From assembly GCF_910592395.1 (NCBI RefSeq), contig NC_088311.1, forward strand, positions 14,388,501-14,452,500: a stretch of DNA of 64,000 nt. Reading direction: 5' to 3'. This stretch comes from Lineus longissimus. Taxonomy: Eukaryota > Nemertea > Pilidiophora > Heteronemertea > Lineidae. Position numbers and translations under genes: made by a program. Positions 42,538-49,898 of the stretch are shown in pieces. The notes beneath the pieces were generated by a model. It ran no database searches, was not told the origin of the DNA, and saw nothing but the letters and a program-made list of their open reading frames with translations. Every line of letters begins with the position of its first letter. Position 1 is the stretch's first letter.

Positions 42538-43197
42538 ATGGATGGAGACAATAAGGTTTATCCAGATTTAAGTAATTTAAACTCTGAAAGTCAATTAAAC
42601 TATGAAAGGTCTGAAAAGCATACAGAAAGTAACCCTCAGGCTTTCAGACTACAACAAATATGTGAGGTTAAGAGTTTCTTAGAAAGCGAGATTGAATTTA
42701 GAAGAAAGATATTTTCAAAGTACAAAAAAGCATTTAGCGTAATTACTGACATTAGCCACTTCCTTAATTTAACTAGCGTAGCAGCCGGATCTGTTGGTGT
42801 TTCCGCTCTAGCTGGTGTCATCACGGCACCGATAGGCTTAGCTTTGGGTGGCGTAACAATAGGTAGTGCCATTATTTCATCAGCCTTAGGCTGGGAGAAA
42901 AAGAATATTCTAAGGAAAATTGAAAAACATGAGAATATCAGAATGTTGGCAATTTCAAAACTGAACACAATCAATGATTTGGTTAGTAAAGCCTTAACCG
43001 ATTCTCACATATCTACAGATGAGTTTACTTTGATTCTCAAGGAGAAGGAGAAATACATTTCGATGAAAAATGCCATTAGGAAAAAACAAAGGGAGGCAAG
43101 TTCAGCTGTTGATGTAGAGTCTTTAAAGAAGACTTTTTTAGAAGAAGGAAAAAAACTAGCACAGACAGAGATGCTAGAAAAACTGAAGTCACAGTAA
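42538..43197 (+). CDS. 219-aa membrane/coiled-coil protein, Polinton B
   Basis: Starts in CTAATTAAATGG, four bases after the previous stop. After a polar N-terminus, a hydrophobic, Gly-rich double helix (AAGSVGVSALAGVITAPIGL, then ALGGVTIGSAIISSALGW, about 82-118) is followed by a long helical C-terminus with KEKEKYISMKNAIRKKQR and MLEKLKSQ. The same C-terminus survives in Polinton A. Glycine-zipper-like membrane segments suggest membrane insertion or disruption; no enzyme motif is seen. Confidence 0.65.
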   Translation: MDGDNKVYPDLSNLNSESQLNYERSEKHTESNPQAFRLQQICEVKSFLESEIEFRRKIFSKYKKAFSVITDISHFLNLTSVAAGSVGVSALAGVITAPIGLALGGVTIGSAIISSALGWEKKNILRKIEKHENIRMLAISKLNTINDLVSKALTDSHISTDEFTLILKEKEKYISMKNAIRKKQREASSAVDVESLKKTFLEEGKKLAQTEMLEKLKSQ

Positions 43198-43210
43198 ATC
43201 AAACAGGACC

Positions 43211-43301
43211 CGGACTACGTCCAGAGAACAACATTCGACTCGAGCTATGCTCTCAAGACGAAGTCGGACTAGGACAAAGTCCAGAGAACAAAGTTCGACT
43301 A
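43211..43301. repeat. cluster of three mini-palindromes, intergenic
   Basis: Three units in alternating orientation between the convergent 219-aa and polymerase genes: GGAC-TAC-GTCC/GAAC-AAC-ATTC, GAGC-TAT-GCTC with a damaged partner, and GGAC-AAA-GTCC/GAAC-AAA-GTTC. Confidence 0.88.
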
Positions 43302-43414
43302 AATAGTCCTAATCCTAATGTGGTGTATCACTATCACTATTATCATTACTTTGGTGTTAGGGATGAATTTCACCAAGTAACACTACCATCAGCACCACCC
43401 TATTCATTAGTTTA

Positions 43415-43475
43415 ATCGAGCTATGCTCTCAGGACAAAGTCCGACTAGGACAAGGTCCAGAGAGCAAAGCTCGAC
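43415..43475. repeat. two mini-palindromes, end of the convergent gap
   Basis: GAGC-TAT-GCTC/GGAC-AAA-GTCC followed by the inverted GGAC-AAG-GTCC/GAGC-AAA-GCTC, ending at the polymerase stop. Confidence 0.88.
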
Positions 43476-46400
43476 TCAAGCGAAGTTTGAATCGCTGTAA
43501 TCTATGTAGCCTTCATAATACATTCCAAATGGTAAGGTGCTTATTCCATCTTCAAGTATGAACCTCTTGTCATCAAAAGGACTGAGGCTTTTTTTGTCAA
43601 CTTCTTCCAAATAGATTTGGTGTTTATCTGATCTTAAGTGTCTCATCTTGTGGTAAAATGACCTACTCTTTTCAAGACAATCAACATAGTCATCAAATGA
43701 GATATTTCTCCTTACTACATTCTTGGCAATACCCTTTAATTTCTTAGAATCGTAATCTTTTGTCCTGTAAGCGTACATCTTACTTCTCAGGGCAATGAAT
43801 TCAGTCATCTCTACTCCTCCTAGCTCATCCTTAAAGTAGCCTGGTACCTTCTTCTTACTGGTATCATAGAGTGTATGATCTTTTGGATAATTACTGAAGT
43901 CAAAATAGTGTTTCAACTCCTTTAAGTCTTTAGTTAAGTCATCAGTATTAATGTTAAGTACAAAGGAATCTGTATATAGATACAGCAGTTCAATATTTTT
44001 CTCACCAAAGTACGGTTGAAGAACTTCATAATAGAATTCATACATTAATAATTTAGACAATTCAAGTACTGAAGCTCCTATGTAGATTGGTTTGTTGAAT
44101 TTCATTGATGTTTTCCTCATGCTAATAGCAGCATTATGTTCGTCAAATACGCATATCGATGAAAACCTGGGATTGGCCATTACATTCCTGGCTCTCTTCC
44201 CGTCCGATACAAATTCAATTTCAACCCTGTTCCTTACATTCTCACAAGTCTTTCCGTAGAACGCATTATTCATGAGCTTAAAATAGTCTTTCTCAAAATC
44301 AGTCTTAGAATCCATACGTCTTTTAGTGTTAAAATCAATGTATGGTGCTAACCACTTTGATTGTTTAAAGCTTATCACTGAATGAACCCTCTTAAGTACC
44401 ATTCCGTGCTTGAGGTAAAATTGTAGCATTCTGTAATGCACTATGTAATTAGTTTTATCCTTTTGTGTTAGTATTAGTTTCTCTACATTTGATCTTTTAT
44501 CATCGCCCAGTAACTCTCTCTGGTAAGGACTTAATTCATCATCTTCAATAAAGAGAGATTCGGGACAGAATGGAAAGTTCCTTGACTTAAATTTAATATT
44601 TCCTGGATACTCCAAATCAACCTCTAAGAAGTAGCCTACTTCACTATCTCTTGGAATTGCCATAATCTGCTCTTTACTGATAACATTCATGTTAAGTCGA
44701 GCTTTGCTCTCGGGACTTTGTCCTAGTCGGACTTTGTCCTGAGAGCATAGCTCGAGTGGATCAATATCTATCATTTCAAAACTACCATAGGGTTGAGGTT
44801 CCATCATGGACCAGCCGTAGAGATTATTTGCGTCTACGTAGAGTAGTTTGTGGTGTTCATCTGCCTTGACATGTCTTGTTCCCATAACACCCGAAATTCC
44901 ACCTCGTATTGCTTTCTCAAAAGTAAGTAAGATGTTGGTATCAGTCAGTAGTTCTAGGTTTATTCCTGTGTACTTCAAACCAGCTTGCCAGGTTAGGCCT
45001 GGTGCCGAGTAACAGTGACATGGATCTATCTGAAAGTAGTTCAAATTGACATCCCTGAATTTCTCAAATAAATCAGCTAAAAGGATCACATCAGATTTGA
45101 GGTAGAGGTCAACGAACTCACCGTGATTCCTGATCTTGAAATGATCCCATATTACCTTAGCCTCATCATAGGCAGAATCAGGTGCCATTTCATTTTTCAA
45201 TTCGTCAAAAAACATAGACTTTTCTAGGTAAGTAACAGTGTAGCTTTCATGTGATGTGTAAAAAGAGTAAGGTACTGAACCCTTCTTCCTCAATAGCTTA
45301 AAGTCAGTGGTATTTGGGAACAGCTGTCTGGTAATTTTAAAATCATCATCCAACATTGATTTGGTTATGTTGTCTAAACTGGACTGCAGGAATCTGTACG
45401 AGTCCAAAAACCTGAAACAACCGAACTGAAATGAAATGTATTCCTCTGATGTTTTGGCAAGTATTTTCAGTTTCTTGTACTTCGGTAGCTTAGTCATTAA
45501 TTCTTTAATAAATAAGTGAGAATCGTAATTACTGAGATTGTGAAAAAACACTGGAACAAACATAGCTTTCTTTTCATTCAAATTACACGAGTTGTGAGCA
45601 GCACCTCGATATCTACCACAGTAGTGATCATGATCCTTGACATTGTCATATCCCAAAGGTTGATTACAATAGTAACAATGTGTTTCTAATTGATATTTAT
45701 GCCAGTCGGACTTCGTCCTGAGAGCAGAGCTCGAGTCTCCATCTGTCATTGTTAGAGGAAAGTTACAGTTCAATAAATTAGAGAATTGTTCTTCCATCCT
45801 GATTAACCAATTACAGAACACATCTACAACATCAGCACCCCTGTGAGACACATACTGGCTACTGTAAAGGTGTGTGTAGTCTGAGTGAACATAAACACCA
45901 ACAGCTGATGCATTTTGTTTAAAAAGTTTTTTAGTGGTAACAGTGGTATCTGTCTGAGGACGAAGTCCGACTCGAGCTCTGCTCTGAGTTGTGTCGGACT
46001 TTGTCCTGAGAGCAGAGCTCGAGTTATCATTGACTGTTGTGCTTATCGCTTCGAAATCAGCATAGATCACAAACGGAACTCTATTTTTGAATGAGTGTTT
46101 TTCAAATTTAATTTGTGACCATTTACTGTTAGGTGGAGGCAAAGTAATCTTACAGTAATCGTGTTCTCCACATTTCTTTTTATGCTTATCTAGTGTTGAC
46201 TTCCTGTAAAAGTAATTCATGCATCTCCTGCAAAGATACACTCTATGAGCTAGTGTCCTGAAGAAAAGATTGATGTCTCTTATGTACATGAAATGGTCCT
46301 TGAAATACAGCAGATCGATGACATCATCATCATCATAATTCTTGGACAGGTAGAGAGGTTCTAGTTTTGCCTCACAGGTGCTCTTAGCCCATTCGTTCTC

Positions 46401-47330
46401 TAACTTGAACACATTAATCTTGAGATTATTATCACTCTCTATCTTAGGAATATCCTTTTGAATACATACAGGAAATGAGTCTATTACGACATCAGTATTT
46501 TGTAGCATATCGGTAGTAATATTTAATGTACTCTCGAGCTCTGCTCTCAGGACAAAGTCCGTCTCTGGATTTTCTTTCAGATATTTAGCGGCCAATAAAG
46601 ACCAGAGAAAACATTTATTGTCATTTGATTCCACATTTATTACTGCTTTTGTTTTAAATGGTAATTTAGTGTAATGACCACCTTTACACCTCTTGTAAGA
46701 ACAGATGGTCATGTTACAAGACTCTATTTTATTTAAAGTAAGTCCAGAACCTTGAAAGTACCTTTCCTCAATCTGTGTCTTAATGTAGTTTAACTGGTTG
46801 GTTATGGCATAAATTGCCTGGTTCCTTGAAATTATGCTTTCCATTGGGGACTGTATGGGGTGTGTCGAACTTTGTTCTCGGGACTTTGTCCGAGTTACAC
46901 TTTCACCCTGACGATCAATGCTCTGCTCTTCGACCAAAGGTCGATCAAACTGAGCAAATACTGATATGCTAATTTTGTGATGGTAATCATTGAGTTGAAA
47001 TAATACCTCCTCTAATTTATCTCTGTATTCATACACTTGTTTAGCTTCTCTGTCAATCTTCAAACTAATGGTGACTACAGGCTTTCCAAATTGTTTTACT
47101 ATTTCTATTCCACTCACTTTCTTTATGCCATCTAGCTCATTTTCCTCAAATGCAAGTTTCTTATCCATAGTTTTAGGGATCAGTGATTGGGCTCGGGGTT
47201 GAGCAAGAGGCACATAATCCGGATTTAATTTACTTAAGTGACCTTTGGTTCTCCTGTGAATAGCCATATTATTGTAGGATATGTACTTGTCACATGTAGT
47301 GCAAAGTATTTTCTGATTCTTATCAGTCAT
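43476..47330 (-). CDS. polB: protein-primed family B DNA polymerase, Polinton B
   Basis: An intact frame of about 1284 residues. I chose the ATG at 47330 (MTDKNQ) because it has the AAATAGAATG context seen at other starts; an upstream ATG at 47363 exists. A C2H2-type finger opens the protein (CTTCDKYISYNNMAIHRRTK). Exonuclease motifs are YADFEAIS (about 425), NLSNYDSHLFIKEL (about 590) and YLKSDVILLADL (about 745), with a zinc/HNH-like insert CYYCNQP...HDHYCGRYRG between. Polymerase motifs are YVDANNLYGWSM (about 833), KLMNNAFYGKTCEN (about 1022) and LYLYTDSFVL (about 1120). It replicates the element from a protein primer. Five sites carry mini-palindromes, all in linkers between motifs. Confidence 0.95.
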   Translation of the reverse strand: MTDKNQKILCTTCDKYISYNNMAIHRRTKGHLSKLNPDYVPLAQPRAQSLIPKTMDKKLAFEENELDGIKKVSGIEIVKQFGKPVVTISLKIDREAKQVYEYRDKLEEVLFQLNDYHHKISISVFAQFDRPLVEEQSIDRQGESVTRTKSREQSSTHPIQSPMESIISRNQAIYAITNQLNYIKTQIEERYFQGSGLTLNKIESCNMTICSYKRCKGGHYTKLPFKTKAVINVESNDNKCFLWSLLAAKYLKENPETDFVLRAELESTLNITTDMLQNTDVVIDSFPVCIQKDIPKIESDNNLKINVFKLENEWAKSTCEAKLEPLYLSKNYDDDDVIDLLYFKDHFMYIRDINLFFRTLAHRVYLCRRCMNYFYRKSTLDKHKKKCGEHDYCKITLPPPNSKWSQIKFEKHSFKNRVPFVIYADFEAISTTVNDNSSSALRTKSDTTQSRARVGLRPQTDTTVTTKKLFKQNASAVGVYVHSDYTHLYSSQYVSHRGADVVDVFCNWLIRMEEQFSNLLNCNFPLTMTDGDSSSALRTKSDWHKYQLETHCYYCNQPLGYDNVKDHDHYCGRYRGAAHNSCNLNEKKAMFVPVFFHNLSNYDSHLFIKELMTKLPKYKKLKILAKTSEEYISFQFGCFRFLDSYRFLQSSLDNITKSMLDDDFKITRQLFPNTTDFKLLRKKGSVPYSFYTSHESYTVTYLEKSMFFDELKNEMAPDSAYDEAKVIWDHFKIRNHGEFVDLYLKSDVILLADLFEKFRDVNLNYFQIDPCHCYSAPGLTWQAGLKYTGINLELLTDTNILLTFEKAIRGGISGVMGTRHVKADEHHKLLYVDANNLYGWSMMEPQPYGSFEMIDIDPLELCSQDKVRLGQSPESKARLNMNVISKEQIMAIPRDSEVGYFLEVDLEYPGNIKFKSRNFPFCPESLFIEDDELSPYQRELLGDDKRSNVEKLILTQKDKTNYIVHYRMLQFYLKHGMVLKRVHSVISFKQSKWLAPYIDFNTKRRMDSKTDFEKDYFKLMNNAFYGKTCENVRNRVEIEFVSDGKRARNVMANPRFSSICVFDEHNAAISMRKTSMKFNKPIYIGASVLELSKLLMYEFYYEVLQPYFGEKNIELLYLYTDSFVLNINTDDLTKDLKELKHYFDFSNYPKDHTLYDTSKKKVPGYFKDELGGVEMTEFIALRSKMYAYRTKDYDSKKLKGIAKNVVRRNISFDDYVDCLEKSRSFYHKMRHLRSDKHQIYLEEVDKKSLSPFDDKRFILEDGISTLPFGMYYEGYIDYSDSNFA
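44697..44757. repeat. two inverted mini-palindromes in polB
   Basis: GAGC-TTT-GCTC/GGAC-TTT-GTCC and the reverse unit, encoding ELCSQDKVRLGQSPESKARL in the linker after the first palm motif. Confidence 0.9.
45704..45736 (-). repeat. mini-palindrome in polB
   Basis: Encodes SSSALRTKSD just before the CYYC zinc-binding insert. Same unit in a different reading frame from the HNH-gene copy. Confidence 0.9.
45952..46025. repeat. two mini-palindromes in polB
   Basis: Opposite orientations, encoding SSSALRTKSD and SRARVGLRPQ in the stretch after the first exonuclease motif. Confidence 0.88.
46534..46562 (+). repeat. mini-palindrome in polB N-terminal region
   Basis: GAGC-TCT-GCTC/GGAC-AAA-GTCC; on the coding strand it reads DFVLRAELES. 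Confidence 0.9.
46864..46895 (-). repeat. mini-palindrome in polB N-terminal region
   Basis: GAAC-TTT-GTTC/GGAC-TTT-GTCC, encoding TRTKSREQSST. A lone small hairpin TCGACCAAAGGTCGA lies nearby at 46930-46944. Confidence 0.88.
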
Positions 47331-47386
47331 TCTATTTATTAGATTAAAATTTATTAAATTCAATGAATCTCTTGAATTAAATAGAA

Positions 47387-48315
47387 ATGGACTTCATAAT
47401 CAATGAACAAGAATGTAATGAAGCCAAATTTGAGTACTACTTAACAGACCAATTAGACATAAAATCCATTACTTTGAAATCGATAACCTTTTACAATTCA
47501 TGGTGGACAGGTGATTTTCTACCAGCGAGTGTCCAAGTATTCATGTTTCTTTACGAAGAGTTTAAACTTAATAATCAACTGAATACAACCATAATAGAAC
47601 AGTGCCTTGAAGTCATTAACCATACATCCGATGCGACGCCAGATGAATTTTGTAAGAATTTTTTACTTAACCCCTCTATTAGAATGATAATAAAAAACAG
47701 ACAATACACATTTCCATACACTCGACATTTTAGTTTAAGTGAGTTTTGTGAGGAATGGCAAACATACATAAAAGAAATGGAATAAACCATGTGAAAATTT
47801 ACTGTGATAACAATAATTACATAACCCTTGAACTTACAGGAGATAAATACTTTTACCTTAATATCACAAACTATGCTATTGTAAATAATACACCAGCTGG
47901 CAAAACATTCTCCTCAAACTTAATCAGTGTGGTGAATGAGTGGTTTGGCTTTAAGCAAACTAAATTCACCAAGAAAGGAAAATACTACTCCACAAGACCA
48001 CTCAACTTTTACAGGAAATATCTATTCCTGCAAGCTAATTTGGTTGACAAAGCTAAGACCCTCTACAACAATAAACCATCTAACATTTTCTGCATCATAC
48101 CTGTAGAAGATGGTGACCAAATAAAAATGCAGCGATACGAACCGAATTGTAAGAAAACGATAAATAAGTGTACTAATCACATAAAATTCGAAATCACTGA
48201 TGAGAATGGTAAGCTAGTTAATTTCAGAGGAACAGATGTTTCTTTAGAGTTAAGAATCGAGCTATGCTCTCAGGACAAAGTCCGAATAGAGTTAAACTCT
48301 CAGGACGAAGTCTGA
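47387..48315 (+). pseudogene. penton-like minor capsid protein 2, one frameshift
   Basis: The start MDFIINEQECNEAKFEYYLT follows AATTAAATAGAAATGG. Conserved blocks are SITFYNSWWTGD, FGFKQTKFTKKG and NFYRKYLFLQANLVDK; the C-terminal strand is ITDENGKLVNFRGTDVSLEL. A one-base shift near 47780 divides it into two open frames. The protein ends in mini-palindrome peptide (IELCSQDKV, then IELNSQDEV). It is closer to the Polinton A gene than to the left-hand penton-like gene. A vertex or minor-capsid role is inferred. It starts divergently from polB. Confidence 0.72.
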
Positions 48316-48346
48316 CTGAGACAAAGTCCAGAGAGCAAAGCTCGAC
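48256..48346. repeat. three mini-palindromes at the 3' end of the penton-like gene
   Basis: GAGC-TAT-GCTC/GGAC-AAA-GTCC, then GAGT-TAA-ACTC/GGAC-GAA-GTCT, then GAC-AAA-GTC/GAGC-AAA-GCTC. The first is a clean insertion compared with Polinton A; the second is the candidate founder. Confidence 0.9.
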
Positions 48347-48358
48347 CACCTGATGAGA

Positions 48359-48925
48359 TCATTCCATTAAAGGAATAGTACATTTCTTCTCTTTAACTAC
48401 AGGTTTAACAAGAGGGTTAATTGATCCCTTCATGACTGCTTCATTCGGACTTTGTCCTGAGAGCATAGCCCGATTAGGACTACGTCCAGAGAACAAAGTT
48501 CGATTCAAGCCTGATCGCTGCTCTTTACTTACTTTTTTAGGAAGTTTCTTAAACATAATGAATGCTGCTAAAATAACGGCACCTAAACCTAGTACATAGA
48601 CATAGGTATTACTACTAGATTCACGCAGTAATACATCAGTATTTTGAGATTGTGGTTCTTCTTCCTCTACTTCTTCTTCCTCCTTTTCCACAACTCTGTT
48701 TTTTGGTGAGGAGTCCTGTACTTTAAATGTCGTCTTATCCTTTTCTATCCTCTTAAATTCCTTAGATCTTCTACCCAGTTCTCTAGACCATGCTAATTGT
48801 TTCTCTGATCGAGGTTTCTTAGACACTGAAACTTTAGTCGAACTTTGTTCTCTGGACGTAGTTCTAGTCGGACTTTGTCCTGAGAGCATAGCTCGAGTAG
48901 TATCAGTTACAGTTTCAAGTTCCAT
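48359..48925 (-). CDS. 188-aa single-pass membrane protein, Polinton B
   Basis: The frame is intact. The N-terminus is largely mini-palindrome peptide (RAMLSGQSPT, SREQSST; residues about 9-30). A basic region (WSRELGRRSKEFKRIEKDK), a Glu-rich run (about 80-92) and a membrane helix (YVLGLGAVILAAFIMF, about 109-124) follow. The C-terminus contains two more palindrome peptides. About a third of the protein is therefore repeat-derived. No homologue was found in A or C. Function unknown. Confidence 0.6.
   Translation of the reverse strand: MELETVTDTTRAMLSGQSPTRTTSREQSSTKVSVSKKPRSEKQLAWSRELGRRSKEFKRIEKDKTTFKVQDSSPKNRVVEKEEEEVEEEEPQSQNTDVLLRESSSNTYVYVLGLGAVILAAFIMFKKLPKKVSKEQRSGLNRTLFSGRSPNRAMLSGQSPNEAVMKGSINPLVKPVVKEKKCTIPLME
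48445..48514. repeat. two mini-palindromes in the 188-aa gene
   Basis: GGAC-TTT-GTCC/GAGC-ATA-GCCC and GGAC-TAC-GTCC/GAAC-AAA-GTTC, encoding NRTLFSGRSPNRAMLSGQSP on the minus strand. Confidence 0.88.
48837..48898 (-). repeat. two mini-palindromes near the start of the 188-aa gene
   Basis: GAAC-TTT-GTTC/GGAC-GTA-GTTC and GGAC-TTT-GTCC/GAGC-ATA-GCTC in opposite orientation. A half unit GAAC-TAT-GTTC lies just upstream at 48948-48958. Confidence 0.85.
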
Positions 48926-48974
48926 TTATCTTGGCCGAATTTAATTCGAACTATGTTCTCATAACCAGGTTAAT

Positions 48975-49847
48975 TTAGTCTTCTTTATCATCACTACCTG
49001 TGATATCTAGACTTTCATCTATTGGTTTGTCACATTCAGAGACAGTCATATTTGGTGTATTCATATTTGATGCAGTCATACTCGATGTATTCATAGATGA
49101 TTCCTCATGACAATGACCTAAAGTAATAAGTGTTGTTGAGGCAAGTGCAGTTAGTGCACCCATTCTCAAACTCAACCATCCAAGCCATTTATCCAACTCG
49201 TTAGTTATCAAATAATCATTTCTAAGATCATGGTAAAGATCATCTTCATCATCTATTGGTAATAACCACCTTGATAATTTAGTGTAAGCTTTAAGTACTG
49301 TCTTACCCAAAGAATCATTAAGTCTGGCAGCCATCTTTGTTTCATACATTCTATGGTGTTTTAAGATTTCTTTTTCAGTCATATTATCTAAGTCATTAAA
49401 AGTTATTTGTTTATTAAGGAAATCCTTGCTTTTACCAGTTGCAATTAAAATTTCTAAGTCTTGTTTGGCTTTAAGGCCACTATCAGTCAAATAGTTCAAA
49501 TTTTGTTGATTGCTACTTGAACCTTGTTGATTGCTACTTGAACCTTGTTGATTGCTAGTCGGACTTTGTCCTGAGAGCGTAGCTCGAGTTGATCCTAGTT
49601 GGCAACTAGAATTGACTATTCCTTGACTAGGAGTAACAAAATTTGAACTATTCAACTGCTTGTTTGAAACGTGTTGATTTGTAGAGCAGTTCTGTTGAAA
49701 GTTAGTTCTGTTTTGTTGGTAACTACCAGTGTTCTGTTGGTTAGAAGCCCCAACTCGAGCTAAGCTCTCAGGACTCATAACACCAATCTGTTTCATCTGT
49801 TGTTCAATCACTGCAGATGTCTGACTATTCATTTGCTGATTATTCAT
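48975..49847 (-). CDS. 290-aa Gln/Asn/Ser-rich protein with one membrane segment
   Basis: Starts in TTTAAATGA. Residues 1-120 are low complexity (NQQNTGSYQQNRTNFQQN, then SSNQQG repeats) and carry two mini-palindrome peptides (ARVGASNQ region; TRATLSGQSPT). A helical central part (GKSKDFLNKQITFNDLDNMT, ILKHHRMYETKMAARLNDSL) leads to a hydrophobic segment (MGALTALASTTLITLG, about 230-246) and a Met/Ser/Asn tail. No homologue seen in A or C. Function unknown; it lies in the minus-strand block with structural-type genes. Confidence 0.6.
   Translation of the reverse strand: MNNQQMNSQTSAVIEQQMKQIGVMSPESLARVGASNQQNTGSYQQNRTNFQQNCSTNQHVSNKQLNSSNFVTPSQGIVNSSCQLGSTRATLSGQSPTSNQQGSSSNQQGSSSNQQNLNYLTDSGLKAKQDLEILIATGKSKDFLNKQITFNDLDNMTEKEILKHHRMYETKMAARLNDSLGKTVLKAYTKLSRWLLPIDDEDDLYHDLRNDYLITNELDKWLGWLSLRMGALTALASTTLITLGHCHEESSMNTSSMTASNMNTPNMTVSECDKPIDESLDITGSDDKED
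49557..49590 (-). repeat. mini-palindrome in the 290-aa gene
   Basis: GGAC-TTT-GTCC/GAGC-GTA-GCTC, encoding TRATLSGQSPT. Two 21-bp direct repeats (TTGTTGATTGCTACTTGAACC) precede it. Confidence 0.88.
49752..49776 (+). repeat. partial mini-palindrome in the 290-aa gene
   Basis: GAGC-TAA-GCTC-TCAGGAC; the second hairpin is truncated. Confidence 0.75.
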
Positions 49848-49898
49848 TTAAAATTATGGAAAAATGACTGTTAAGTGCAAAATGCTGTTTTCACAACT

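Noticed and set aside
43211-48346. Self-cleaving ribozyme in the double hairpins
   Set aside because: The conserved cores of hammerhead or twister ribozymes (for example CTGATGA with GAAA) are absent, and stems are only 4 bp.
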